Source: Adineta ricciae (Eukaryota; Rotifera; Eurotatoria; Adinetida; Adinetidae). From it: a stretch of DNA of 64,000 bases. The stretch is taken from positions 17,265 to 81,264 of the forward strand of contig CAJNOJ010000402.1 of NCBI GenBank assembly GCA_905250025.1. The letters are read 5' to 3'. Position numbers and translations under genes: made by a program. The notes beneath the pieces were generated by a model. That model had not been told where the DNA came from. It worked only from the letters and a program-made list of their open reading frames with translations, and searched no databases. Positions 1 through 11,121 of this stretch are shown piece by piece. Position 1 is the first letter of the stretch. Each line of letters opens with the position of its first letter.

Positions 1-212
1 GTAATTACTAATGAATCAATTGGTACTATTCGATCATGTTTTCATATATTTAATAAATCGCCAGACAATCTAAAATATTGAAATTGAAACGGAAGTGAAT
101 TGTGACAATCATGAAGAATTATTTGACAAGAATGTAAACGTAATCTAAAACTATGATGAAATAAACTTCTTTGACGATAATATTCACATTGTTCGTAAAT
201 TAAATGACTGTA
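1..212 (-). pseudogene. Small minus-strand exon, copy A, with nonsense codon
   Basis: This is the counterpart of the open exon at 9529-9831 and begins with the same residues (MKYSHL). The reading frame stays aligned, but the tryptophan codon of the NIWKH segment in the other copy is TGA here (near 50-53). The rest runs off the left edge. Unknown product; probably a dead copy. Confidence 0.45.
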
Positions 213-846
213 TTTCATATCATCTTTATATTTATGAAATATTCATTCATTGGCGAGTGTAGCATGTGTAATCGAATACCATTCATCGTCTGACTTTTTT
301 TTCAATTCGAGTTTGTGAAAAGAAATAAAGTACTTCTTCATTTCTATGATAATAATAAAAATAGAATTATAAGTGTATATTTCCAAGCTAAACGTATTAA
401 ATGATGGAGAGAGTGAATGAATCAGCATTAATAAGACTCTATATAATGTATTGGCAATCAATCGATGAATGTCTTTACGTTTCTTCAATGTACTTCAATC
501 AGATGCATTTTTAGACATGGCAAATACACGAACATTATTTACTATTGAATGTTACTCAGGGAAAAAAATATCAGCAAATATTCGTATTTTCTAGGTGAAA
601 ATGAAATACCTCTTCTTCGCCTGACGCACAATTCAAGGTCATAGTCTTCATTATTGGGTTCAATTAGAAGAAATAGAATAAAATAAAACAAAACAATACA
701 GCTTTACAACGATCGATGCTAAAATATAGAAGCCATACGAATATACATCTTGATGGTTAAAATGTGACTGACTATTATATTATATGGATTTTGTTGTCAA
801 AGAGGCGATTATATAAAAAAAAAGATGCCCAGCATTTAATTCAGCA

Positions 847-1152
847 TTGAATAATATTACAGCAGCCGGTGTTTGGATTTTAGCTCAAGCATTGGATAAT
901 AATTATCGACTGAAATCATTAGCTCTTCATGGTAATCAAATCGGTGATGAAGATCTTTCTTTTCTTACAAATAACAAGCATATCAATAGTCTCAACACCG
1001 GAAATAATATAATCACCGACGAAGGTATAAGGCATCTTAGTCAAATGATAAAAGCAAATCAATCGTTAACTAACCTATGGTTTTGCAAAAATAGAACAGG
1101 CGAGGTCGATGTTCGAATAATAATAAGACTGTTGGATTTTTGTCTTTTATAA
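847..1152 (+). pseudogene. Leucine-rich-repeat fragment (copy A)
   Basis: About 100 residues with ribonuclease-inhibitor/NLR-type LRRs: repeated L..L.L..N.I.D.G patterns such as 'SLALHGNQIGDEDLSFL' and 'ITDEGIRHLSQMI'. There is no ATG start, no more than four repeats and no recognisable partner domain. It therefore reads as a relic of a longer LRR protein. The same fragment is kept at 10465-10800. It ends about 350 bases before the ART-TPR gene and I see no splice link between them. Confidence 0.55.
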
Positions 1153-1505
1153 TGAAAACATGTTACTTATCGGTGAAAGTGTGTAAGATCGTTAATTTAT
1201 CTTATTGTAATTTCTTTCCAAGAGGCAAAGAACGACTCATGCAAGCACATCAATTTAGACCATGTATAAAACTAGATATTAGATAAGAAAAACAAGTCAG
1301 ACGGCGCAGAACGCAAGAGAAAACACATGTTAATGCGCTATTTAATCATCCATAACATGATCTATTTGTTCGCGACGACGAAAATATTTTCTACTGCTCC
1401 TACTCAGCAGTTTTTTTCGCTTGAAGAGACAGAACTGCTTAAATAATATGAATTGTCAATTCGATTGAAACAGTGTAAACACAACGATAGAAACGCCTAA
1501 AGTCA

Positions 1506-3587
1506 ATGGAAGCGAGCAAGAGATTATCTCGATTAACAAAGAGCAATCTTGAAATATTTTCTATCGTATGGCTCGATACTTGCGTCAATCTTGTTCAGGA
1601 AAATCCTGATGTTCAACAACGAATTCGTGCAACAATCAATCATTTGGAAATATTTTCTGCGAAGGACGAATGTGAGCAATATATTCGATCTGTACATCCC
1701 AACGATCAGATCATTTTTATTGTCGACTGTCAATCTGGTCAAGACATTGTGCCTGACATTCATCAATTGCCACAAATTTCCTCCATATATATCTACTGTC
1801 TAGATAAGCAGAAATACGAACCATGGACGAAGTCATTCTCAAAAGTGAACATGATTTAATGAAATTGAACAAAGATTTTTTTCTTATAATTTAGGTTTTA
1901 GATCAAAAACGTTATTGCACATGTGGATGAATTGATCGAACAAATTCAGTCAGATCAAACTAAACGAGTTCATAATAGACATAACGAAACGCTTTCGATT
2001 GATTTTTTTCACGCAAATGAGAGTTCAGAGCAATCAAGTACGGCGCTAAACGGTCAATTTATTCATTCTCAACTTTTGATAAATTGTCTTCTTCGAATGA
2101 AATTATCGATAAATGATAAAAATGAGCTTATTTCGCTGTGTAAAGAAGAATACAACGGTAATCCAAGACAAATATCTATTGTTGGTGAATTTGAAACGAA
2201 TTATTCACCTGATCGGGCTGTATGGTGGTATACAAGAGATTCATTTCTATACAAAATCTTCAACAAGGCTCTTCGAATGCAAAATATCGATGTACTTTTT
2301 CTTTTTCGATTCTTTCTTCGCGATCTTGAACAACAACTGAAACAGTACAAATGTTCATCGACAATTCGTGTCTATCGAGGTCAACTCATATCGAATAACG
2401 AGCTAAACAAACTGAAAGCTTCGATCGGACAATTTATTTCAATGAACTCATTTCTATCAACGACTATCGATCGTGATGTAGCGCTCTTCTTTATTGGTGA
2501 TATTCATTCCTTAGACGATGAACTCAAGCCAATTTTATTCGAGATTGATGTTGATCCCCGACTTGATGGCACCAAACCAGTTGCTGACATAACATCGCTC
2601 AGTTACTTTCATGCCGAACAAGAAGTACTCATTATGCTCGGATCAATTTTTCGTCTTACTGATCTACATCAAGATGAGAACGAAATATGGATCGGTCAGA
2701 TGACGCTATGTAGCGATAATGATCATCACTTGAATCAAGTGTTTGAATTCATGAAGAATGAATATGGAACTGGAGAGACTGATCTTCTTTCATTTGGTCA
2801 TAAACTAAAGGACATGGGTAGATTTGACGACGCGGGCAAATACTATCGTCGATTGCTCAATGAACTACCGTATGATCATAAAGATGTTCCACGCTGTTAC
2901 CACAACCTCGGAAATATGGCGTTTCAAAAAGGAGATTATGATTCCAGTCTCCAATGGTATAATAAGTCGCTCGATATTTGGAATCGAACACTTGAGACGA
3001 ATGATCCTCTTCTAGCGACGGGCTACAATAATATTGGTCTTGTGTACGATGACCAAAATGATTCGAAGAAGGCACTTGAAATGTACGAGAAAGCATTGCA
3101 GATTTGGAAGCAAAAGTTTGGTGAGAACCATGCTAATATAGCCAAATGTTACAATAACATAGGTGTCGTCTATCGAAAAGAGAAAAATTATCATACGGCA
3201 CTTAAGTATTATCAAAAGGCACTGAGTATCCTGCAGAAGCTTCTTCCCGTCGATCATCCAGATTTAGGCTTACCACATAGTTGTATTGCCAATATTTATT
3301 ATTATATGGGCGAATATGACCTTGCCTTGCACTACCATGAGCAAGCACACAGAATCAAATTGAAAACTCTCCCTTCTCAACATTCCTCGATTGCAAATAC
3401 ACTTGAGAATATTGGACTTATTTACGAATGCAAGGGTGACTTACAACGTTCTCTGTCATATTATAGAAATGCATCCGACATATTTCATCATACACTGCCG
3501 TCTACACATCCAAATGTCATTAAAGTTGAGCAAAGTGTCAATCGCATTCTTTCAAAAATAATGTCAGAATGTGCTCTACATGAATAA
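1506..3587 (+). CDS. NAD:arginine ADP-ribosyltransferase with TPR array (copy A)
   Basis: Two exons, 1506-1844 and 1902-3587, with a 57-bp GT-AG intron (1845-1901), give a 674-residue protein. Residues 1 to ~130 form a conserved N-terminal region seen in all three ART genes here. The ART fold follows, with the R-S-E signature: R272 in VYRGQ, S296/S299 in NSFLSTT, and E352-Q-E354. The ExE spacing is the hallmark of arginine-specific mono-ADP-ribosyltransferases. From about residue 405 to the end there are six TPRs of kinesin-light-chain type, probably for protein binding. No signal peptide or membrane segment is visible, so a cytosolic enzyme is likely. The intron was placed because the frame ends in a stop just after KSFSK and resumes at IKNVIAHVDEL, keeping phase 0 in both copies. 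Substrate unknown. Confidence 0.9.
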
Positions 3588-3913
3588 CAAGGGCTTATTG
3601 TGAAAATTAGCATGCGCTTCGATCGAGTCTTGTTCACGTCTAATCTTTCAAACAAAAAACAGTTAATTGAAATCAGACATGAATAAATCCGTTTCTCCGA
3701 AGGGTATTGAATCAAGCTTATACATATTTTTCAAGAAAGCACACCAAATGACGTAGTCAACCGAGAAAAAGAGAAAATACCAACTAAACACTGCAAGAGC
3801 ATAGAGATGATCAGTTTATTCGTCTTAGGATAAGGATAATAAGCGTATTTCTTCACCATCATCTCAAGTCTCGATAGAGTTTTGTTGAAAATTTTGTGAT
3901 TTTAACGAATAAA

Positions 3914-4740
3914 TCATTTTTCCTTAACATTCTCATCACACTTGCAGCAAGGATGATTTTTAGTAATATAACGATAACGATAACCACAACCGTCACGTCC
4001 ATGCTGGGTAAGGTAAGTATCATAGCCTTCTCCACACCCACACCCTCAAGAATTTATTCGCTGTTTTCAATGTGACTATTTGTTGTTTAAATAGTTCGAC
4101 ATCAGCTGATAATTTATCGATTCTTTCCACTGATTGATCAGCGTATTCATGTCGAAGCAATTGTGTTATCTTTTCGATTAAAGTCATATATTCTGTACTT
4201 AACGGCTTTTTGCATTGTTCGATCTCACGGACTTTGATTTTTAAAGTTTCTTGGTATTCACTGATAATTTTCCGTAAATTTTCCAAAACTCCTGTAATCT
4301 TGCCTATATCAGCGTTTTCATCGTCTCGCATCAATGCATTCATTTCCTCTATTTTTCGATGCACTTCTCCTAGCTTATTCTACAAAATAACTTCGTTTCA
4401 GAGCATTCGGATAACTGTAATACAGAACTCACTTTTCGGATTGTTTCCGATTCGATATCATCGAGTGAACCAGCTTTTTTGTGTTTTTTTGAACGATGAT
4501 CATTCGATGCTTCTGTTTCATCGTGAGAAAGTTCGCTTTTCTTACATAATTGGGAAGATTGTTCTTCAGACACATTGTTGTCCTGGAATTGAAATGTTTT
4601 AAACAAACCTCGATTGTAACAAGATAGAATCGAAATAAAGATACACGACAAACAACCTGAATAGCAAGTCCAAATGTTTTATAAAAAGTCTCCACACTAT
4701 CTTGAAAATTGCTTTCTGATGTTGAAGATAAACTGATAAT
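3914..4740 (-). pseudogene. Coiled-coil/Cys-rich protein gene, copy A, internally deleted
   Basis: This is the copy of the gene at 13516-14604. Exons can be followed from about 4735 (SLSSTSESNFQDSVETF...), through the basic segment with SKKHKK, to the coiled coil starting NKLGEVHRKIEEM. At about 4050 the sequence jumps from the coiled coil straight into the last part of the Cys-rich domain (CGCGEGYDTY). About 430 bases present in copy B are missing. The junction is out of frame, and the final codons also contain an early TGA (3914-3916). The 5' exons are better preserved here than in copy B. Confidence 0.65.
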
Positions 4741-5158
4741 GCAGGATTATTTTTTGCGTTCTGTCGAGTTATTTCGTCACATAAACTCAGTGAACAGAGT
4801 GAGTAGTCATGTGAAGGATGACATTTGAAAAACTAAGTTTTCAAAGTCAATATTCTGATCGATTTCCATCGTTTTTGTTCATCCAAAAATTAAAAACTTC
4901 ATTTGCAACATATTGAAACATTTCTTCAATGTGAAGAACTCTTCTAAACTTAATTTCTTATGTAAAACAATATATTTTCTATGCCATTACCTACAATTCT
5001 TTTTCAACAATGACTCATGCATAGCAACGGAGTGTGACGCGTTCAATTACAATTTCATTTTTTTCAGATTCGTGTCAGTATATCCGCTTCACATTGAAGA
5101 AAGAAAAGATAATAACAAAACAGAATTCGTTTCCAGAAATTAGTCGCACCACCGATTG

Positions 5159-6136
5159 TCATGGCGTGGATTCAGCGACAGTACGTGTCAGTGTAATTAC
5201 AATAGCATTGTCTGTTCTTTGACGACAGCATTTTCGCACAATTCGTCGGGTCAGTTCAGGAAAGAAGCCGAGCCACACCCATGGGAAAAAGAAATAAATG
5301 ATATAAATAAGATCACTGAAGTAATTTTGCTGAACATAATTAAGGAAAGCTGGATCGACTAGAACATTGATAATATATACCAGAAGAAATGGTGTCCATC
5401 CGACGAGATAAAGTGCTGAAACAGACAATAACTGTCTTAGCATGCGTCGTTGCTGACGCCATCTGCTCAATTGTTGCACACGACGTTTCTGTAGAAACAC
5501 TCGTGCAATCAAAACTGTATTAGCGAGAATGTCAATCGCAACTGGAACACCGTTGTTCATCACGAGATCGAACGAGCCAAGAAAACTGCCATACATCAAA
5601 TAACAATTAGCAAAACCGCATACTCGACTGCTGAAATCCCATTGAGTATTGTTACATGGATACAAAAGAATCGCATATATGTAGAATACTGTTGGATAAA
5701 TAATGCAGAATAAAAGTGGCAGATGATGTAGTAAATGACATATCCAACGTTTTCGTAGAATATGTTGATGAAAAATAAATATATGGCGTTGAAGAGATAT
5801 GATAGCTAAGAGATATTCACTTGATACATAGATAATATATTCAAAGAATGTCCACCATATACAATGGCTTGCAACAGGTGGATTTACATATCCAGATACG
5901 TAGAAATTACGGCTGAGTGGAATATCGAACACGAGTTGAACAGAATTGATGATGAGCAAAATGAATAATCCATGTTTTTGCGGAGCTTTGATAAAAGTGC
6001 GATGTTTTGTCAAGTGAAAAAAGATTAGAATTGTCACCATGATCGATGAAATTTGTAATAGTAAGAATATAGTAAATTTGATACGATAGAAGGCGAATTT
6101 ACTGCGTCCAATCGATTCCAAATCGGTGATGTTCAT
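5159..6136 (-). CDS. Orphan class A 7TM receptor (copy A)
   Basis: A single exon of 325 residues with seven hydrophobic segments, roughly 20-43, 53-75, 93-115, 137-158, 198-220, 240-262 and 275-298. C92 at the top of helix 3 and a loop-2 cysteine (C161 or C173) can form the usual disulfide. The DRY motif is replaced by Q116-R117-H118 and helix 6 carries GWTPF. A basic C-terminal tail ends the protein. The start is the ATG at 6136, shared with copy B; the open frame upstream differs between copies and is probably 5' UTR. The ligand is unknown; bdelloids carry many such orphan receptors. The tail ends converge on the coiled-coil gene. Confidence 0.85.
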   Translation of the reverse strand: MNITDLESIGRSKFAFYRIKFTIFLLLQISSIMVTILIFFHLTKHRTFIKAPQKHGLFILLIINSVQLVFDIPLSRNFYVSGYVNPPVASHCIWWTFFEYIIYVSSEYLLAIISLQRHIFIFHQHILRKRWICHLLHHLPLLFCIIYPTVFYIYAILLYPCNNTQWDFSSRVCGFANCYLMYGSFLGSFDLVMNNGVPVAIDILANTVLIARVFLQKRRVQQLSRWRQQRRMLRQLLSVSALYLVGWTPFLLVYIINVLVDPAFLNYVQQNYFSDLIYIIYFFFPWVWLGFFPELTRRIVRKCCRQRTDNAIVITLTRTVAESTP

Positions 6137-6950
6137 TTTTCTGATTAATAGAATATAGTATGGGTTTATTTAGTTCTTCGAATGATGCAAGTTCATAAAA
6201 CATGTTTAATTTTCTCTCTTTACTGATTACTTGTTCTTTTTTCATATTAAAACTTGATTTCGACAAATTCAACAACGGAAAAGAATTTCTTACTTCATTA
6301 TACACGTAATTTCTTCGCATTAAACAAACGGAAATAGCTACAACATAGATCTATTCAGTACGTGTTTCATAATAGAAAAACTAGATTAGTTTTCGTCACA
6401 TCAGACACACTGAACTCGGACAAGATTCAATTCCTAATGTAAGGATAATTGACGGATAGGGTGGAAGACTTTATCAATCTATCCATAAAAGTTATGTTCT
6501 CAGCAACTTCATTTGTATTTCTAAGATTTCAATAAAGAAATTAGAGAATGGAAATAAATAGAGTGATACTACTGATGTTTTTCTCATCAAACATGAAAAT
6601 CGCTCCATATTACGCGCAAACCGATGTATAAACATATTTTTAAAAAGATCTGATATAATAACAAAGACCGATTTAAAAAGACAGCTTTGAAAGGGCAAGC
6701 ATGAATATGATTCCACTAATTACTGATTACTTGCCTGAAAAGTTATTGTTATATCACTCATTTTTTCGTGCTATTTATTTAATCATATGTTTTTTTCTTT
6801 TCTTTTCTCCAAAATGAAAATACAAAATTCAAAACTCTTCGCTTTTTCTTATGCATTATATCATATATGAAAAATTCTTGTTGTTCAGATTGTTTGGGAA
6901 TCACCATATCTAACTTAAGATTGTGATCAATTGTAGATGTGGTTGATAAA

Positions 6951-7543
6951 GCAACAATAATATTAACGAAGCATAACACTCATTTTCATTTGATAGTCGT
7001 ATACTGGTTTCAAGCCGTAACTGATAACAAGAAATTTCATGTGTTCGAAACAAAATTTTTAATCAATGTAGCATTAGTGATTGAATTACATCCAGCAGTA
7101 CATTAAAACACTAACACTACTCATAACAAAAAATTGATTAAAAATTTTAACTATTTCAATTAAAGATTTTCTTTCGTGAATTCTTCGTTTTTGGTACATA
7201 TTGACAATAAAGCCGGAAGTATAACATTCAGCCGACAAACAATCTTCATATACCGTTTTCAAAGGGAATTTCCAAATAAAGTCAAACGTTATCATCAGTT
7301 TTAAATGAAATCGTACCGTCTCATGAAATTACTTCTAACGGTTTCCGTAAATGAGAAATCCTGCTTGATGCACATAGACTAAAAATCTAGAGTTTCGAAT
7401 TGTGTAGATATATTGAAGAAAAATACGATTGATGGTACAGGTACTTCACAGATCAATGAACCAGAATACCGAGTTAGCTTCGTTGGGAAAAGTTTTAAAT
7501 CTTGCCATAGCGTTCAGTTTGATTAATTATTTACTGTATACAT
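6951..7543. repeat. Dispersed ~0.6-kb repeat, copy 1
   Basis: This stretch is nearly identical to 35138-35727. Both include 'gatagtcgtatactggtttc' and the stretch ending 'ttaattatttactgtataca'. Copy 1 stops exactly at the N at 7544, so its right end is set by an assembly join. No coding capacity is visible. Bases 6137-6950 hold no gene I can support. Confidence 0.85.
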
Positions 7544-7544
7544 N
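7544..7544. other. Single N: assembly join
   Basis: One undetermined base lies exactly where the dispersed repeat loses similarity to its second copy. This suggests two contigs were abutted here. Confidence 0.8.
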
Positions 7545-7742
7545 TCTATTTCTATTCCTACCTACTCATTTGTTGTAAGTGTGATATAGATATCTGTTTA
7601 TATTCGAATTGATACTAGCCTGTCGGGGGTCGACTTATAATATAAGTCGAATTAGGCATCTCATGGATATAATACTATTTTAGTTATTACAATGACACAG
7701 TGAGAAAAAATCAGAGCTTTTTTTCAGATAATCTTTATTTTT

Positions 7743-8201
7743 ATGAGTGCTCATCCAATCACTGTTATTGCATGTGATATCGGTGGTGTAATCAGAAATG
7801 TGCAGAATGATGAACCAATTGAAAATGCTGTGGAATCCGTGATCAAATTAGCACAAAATCCATTGAATAGAGTGATATTCATATCTAAATGCAAAGATAA
7901 TTATAAACAAAGCTCAAATATGTTTCTTGAAAGACACAATTTATCTCATATTCCAACATATTACTGTTTAGAATATGGAGATAAAATCAATATTGCTGAT
8001 AATAACCATGTTAATATTATGATTGATGATAGAATGCAAATTTTAAGTACTTTTCCATCTTCAATTGTTAAAATATGGTTTTGTTCGGATATAAAAAAGA
8101 TTGAAGGTGCCAGAAAATTCCAACCAGATTTTTTCGATTCTGTTAGAATTGCTCGAAGTTGGACAGATGTAATGGAAATAATTGAAGAAACACAAATGTA
8201 A
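7743..8201 (+). CDS. Small HAD-like protein
   Basis: An intact, intronless 152-residue frame from an ATG. Motifs fit the haloacid-dehalogenase fold. Motif I is C11-D12-I-G-G-V, with the nucleophile Asp but Gly in place of the second Asp. A motif II-like strand ends in S48 (IFISKCKD), and motif IV is I94-D95-D96-R97. The size is small, with no cap domain. Loss of the second Asp argues against an ordinary phosphatase, although some HAD nucleotidases and noncatalytic members look like this. It stands alone between the duplicated blocks, with AT-rich flanks. Function unknown. Confidence 0.65.
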   Translation: MSAHPITVIACDIGGVIRNVQNDEPIENAVESVIKLAQNPLNRVIFISKCKDNYKQSSNMFLERHNLSHIPTYYCLEYGDKINIADNNHVNIMIDDRMQILSTFPSSIVKIWFCSDIKKIEGARKFQPDFFDSVRIARSWTDVMEIIEETQM

Positions 8202-9528
8202 TCTATTCACTATTGTTTTATCAAACACAATTATGAGTGATCATATTTTATATTATTCCTTGATAAAATAAAAACATTTTCAAATGATCTGAAATAAACC
8301 TTAAACAGAAAAATGAGTAATCTACAATGAATATCACTGTTTCGGTTTTATTCGTATACTTCAACTCCACAAGTTTAATCTGCCATGACGCGTTGTCGAC
8401 TAACTTTCGCAATCTTATCAGATGATTTATACTCTCATATTTGGAGAAATTTGGACAATCAGTAACGAATTCGTATTCACGTGTATATCGGTGAGAATAA
8501 CGGATTTCGAACTTACTACATCAAAATGAAAATCTAAAACTGATTAAAAACCATTTAAAATGACTTTTAAATGAACTAAAGTTTGTTATACAATTAATTC
8601 GATTTTTATAGGAAGATCGAAATTGGTGATGTATAAAGCCTTCAATGGATTAAAACATCACTCGGGAGTAAATTATGTAGAACAACACATTAGAAGGCCC
8701 CCTTTTTTTTGAAAATACACCAATCAATCTTTTTGCTTCTCCTGTCTGTGAGTGTTTTAAGATCACGCCAAATAATGTTTTCTTTGTCACATTTGAAATA
8801 GTTTGTTCTTAAATAAGATCTAATGTACTTTACGGACCTATGTGTAAATTAGTAGTGTAGTCAAAGACCGCCGGGAGAATTGGCCGGGTTGTACTGGTTG
8901 TGAAGAGAATTCTATATTTTTCTTGAAAATGTATAGTTGTTAGTGCGATACTGTTTTGTAAGTTCATAAGAAGAAACAAATTATTCATGAAATCAAACTC
9001 ATTCATTATAATTGTCTGTGTACACCTTCGTCGATTTTAAAGAGCAAGAATCGATGACACGACGAGAAGGTCTAGTGAGTGTGTCGTGCACTATCGTGAA
9101 CAAAACTACGAATTTGAACAGAACATAATAAATGATCCTGGTCTATCATTTCATTCAGGAATTTAGTCAAAATTAGTAAATGGAATATTGTTGATAAAAT
9201 TGTGAATAATAATTAATTCAATAGCTGGTTGTGCTACAAGACTATTTGCACATTGAGCAATGAGATGCAGTGGTCAATCTTCGCTTTTACCGAAAACATC
9301 ATTAACATCTGCTCAAAATTGACGTAATAAGCGAATAGAAGGTAATCTTGTGAAATTAAAACAAAAACGAATTCAGTTTTGAAAATTACAATTCAAATAA
9401 TAATATAAATATCTGAATTGTTGTCCTGTTTCTTCCTAAGAATAAATCGGTCATTTTTGTGCAAAGTTTTTGATTGAATCAACTAGAAACAAAGTCATTC
9501 ACATACCAAATTTTTCTTTTTGTAAAAA
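8202..9528. other. Intergenic, no gene recognised
   Basis: AT-rich sequence with scattered stops in all frames. I see no repeat, RNA gene or transposon end that I can support. Confidence 0.6.
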
Positions 9529-9831
9529 TCAACTTACACAAACGATAGTATATAAAATCTCTGGGCAATGCATCGGGCAAAAGTTTATATTTTGGTCAAA
9601 TACCCGATACATAGTAATTACTAATGAATCAACTAGTACTATTCCATCATGTTTCCATATATTTAATAAATCGCCAGACCATTTAAAACATTGAAATTGA
9701 AACGGCAGTGATTTATGACACTCATGAAGAATTATTTGACAAGAATGTAAACGTAATTTCAAACTATGATGAAATAAACTTCTTTGACGATAATATTCAC
9801 ATTGTTCATAAGTTAAATGACTGTATTTCAT
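9529..9831 (-). CDS. Possible first exon of an unknown gene (copy B)
   Basis: An open frame of 100 residues starts with ATG at 9831 and runs into a strong donor-like GTAAGT just before its stop, so it could be a coding exon. It is rich in Cys, His and aromatic residues. The aligned copy at 1-212 differs mostly at codon positions that keep the frame but has one TGA. No domain recognised and no downstream exon identified. Confidence 0.35.
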   Translation of the reverse strand: MKYSHLTYEQCEYYRQRSLFHHSLKLRLHSCQIILHECHKSLPFQFQCFKWSGDLLNIWKHDGIVLVDSLVITMYRVFDQNINFCPMHCPEILYTIVCVS

Positions 9832-10464
9832 ATCATCTTTATATTTATGAAATAGTCATTCATTGTCGAGTACGTATAGCATGTAATCGCATACCATCAT
9901 CATCTGAGATTTGTTTTTCAATTTAAGTTTGTGAAAAGAAATAAAATGTTTCTTCATTTTTATGATCATTATAAAAATAGGATTAAGTGTATATTGTCAA
10001 GCTAAATGTGTTAAATGGAGGAGAGAGTAGATGAATCAGCATTAATAAGACTTTATATAATGTATTGGCAACCAATCGATGAATGTCTTTACGTTTCGTC
10101 AATGTACTTCAATCAGATGCATTTTTAGATATGACAAGTGCACGAACATTATTTACTATTGAATGTTACTCGAGAAAAATTATATCAGCAAATATTCCTA
10201 TTTTCTAGATAAAATGAAATACTTCTTCTTCGCCTAACACACAGTTCAAGGTCATAGTCTTCATTTGCTTCAATTAGAAGAAATACAATAAAAAAAATAA
10301 TACTATTCAGTCAGCAAGAACAACAATACAGCTTTACAGCGATCGATGCAAAAAATATAGAAGCCATACGAATATACATCTTGGTGGTCAAAATGTGATT
10401 CGATGGAATTTGTTGTCACACAGACCATTGTGAAAAAAAAGGATGCCCAACGCTTAATTCAGCA

Positions 10465-10800
10465 TTGAATAATATTACAGCAGCCGGTGTTTGGATTTTA
10501 GGTCAAGCATTGGGTAATAATTATCGATTGAAATCATTAGCTCTTCATGGTAATCAAATCGGTGATGAAGGTCTTTCTTTTCTTACAAATAACAAGCATA
10601 TCAATACTCTCAACACTGGGAATAATAAAATTACCGACGAAGGTATAAGGCATCTTAGTCAAATGATAAAATCAAATCCATCGTCAACTAATCTATGGTT
10701 TTGCAAAAATAGAACAGGCGAGGTTGATGTTCGAATGATAATACGACTGTTCGATTTTTGTCTTTTAATGAAAACATGTTACTTATTGGTGAAAGTATGA
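10465..10800 (+). pseudogene. Leucine-rich-repeat fragment (copy B)
   Basis: The same LRR relic as at 847-1152, starting at the same non-ATG position. It is slightly longer because the stop after FDFCLL is absent. It is close to copy A at the protein level but incomplete at both ends. Probably non-functional. Confidence 0.5.
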
Positions 10801-11121
10801 AAGATCGTTAATTTATCTTATTGTAATTTCTCTCCAAGAAGCAAAGAACGACTCATGCAAGCATATCAATAAAGACCATGTATAAAACTAGATATTAGAT
10901 AAGAAAAACAAGTTATACGGCGCAGAAAGCAAGAGAAAACACATGTTAATACGCTATTTAATCATCCATAACGTAATCTATTCGTTCGTGACGACGAAAA
11001 TATTCTCTACTACTCTTACTCAGCAGTTTTTTCGCTTGAAGAGACAGAACTGCTTAAATACATATGAGTTGTCAATTCGATTGAGATAGTGTAAACACAA
11101 CGATAGAAACGCCTAAAGTCA

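Larger units (their letters stand above)
1..6650. repeat. Segmental duplication, copy A (left end outside window)
   Basis: This stretch is repeated, in the same orientation, at about 9614-16665. Gene order is identical in both copies: small minus exon, LRR fragment, ART-TPR gene, coiled-coil gene, 7TM receptor. The offset grows from 9613 to about 10,010 bases because copy A has lost part of the coiled-coil gene. Similarity fades after a shared run that includes 'ttttctcatcaaacatgaaa' near 6590 (A) and 16600 (B). Confidence 0.93.

Noticed and set aside
1506-1859. Treating 1506-1859 and 1923-3587 as two separate genes
   Set aside because: A 57-bp GT-AG intron joins them in phase, and the same arrangement is kept in copy B; the third ART gene has the two parts in one frame.
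9529-9831. Resemblance of 'MKYSHLTYEQ' to an IS30-type transposase start
   Set aside because: Only a few N-terminal residues fit; no HTH continuation or DDE motifs follow.
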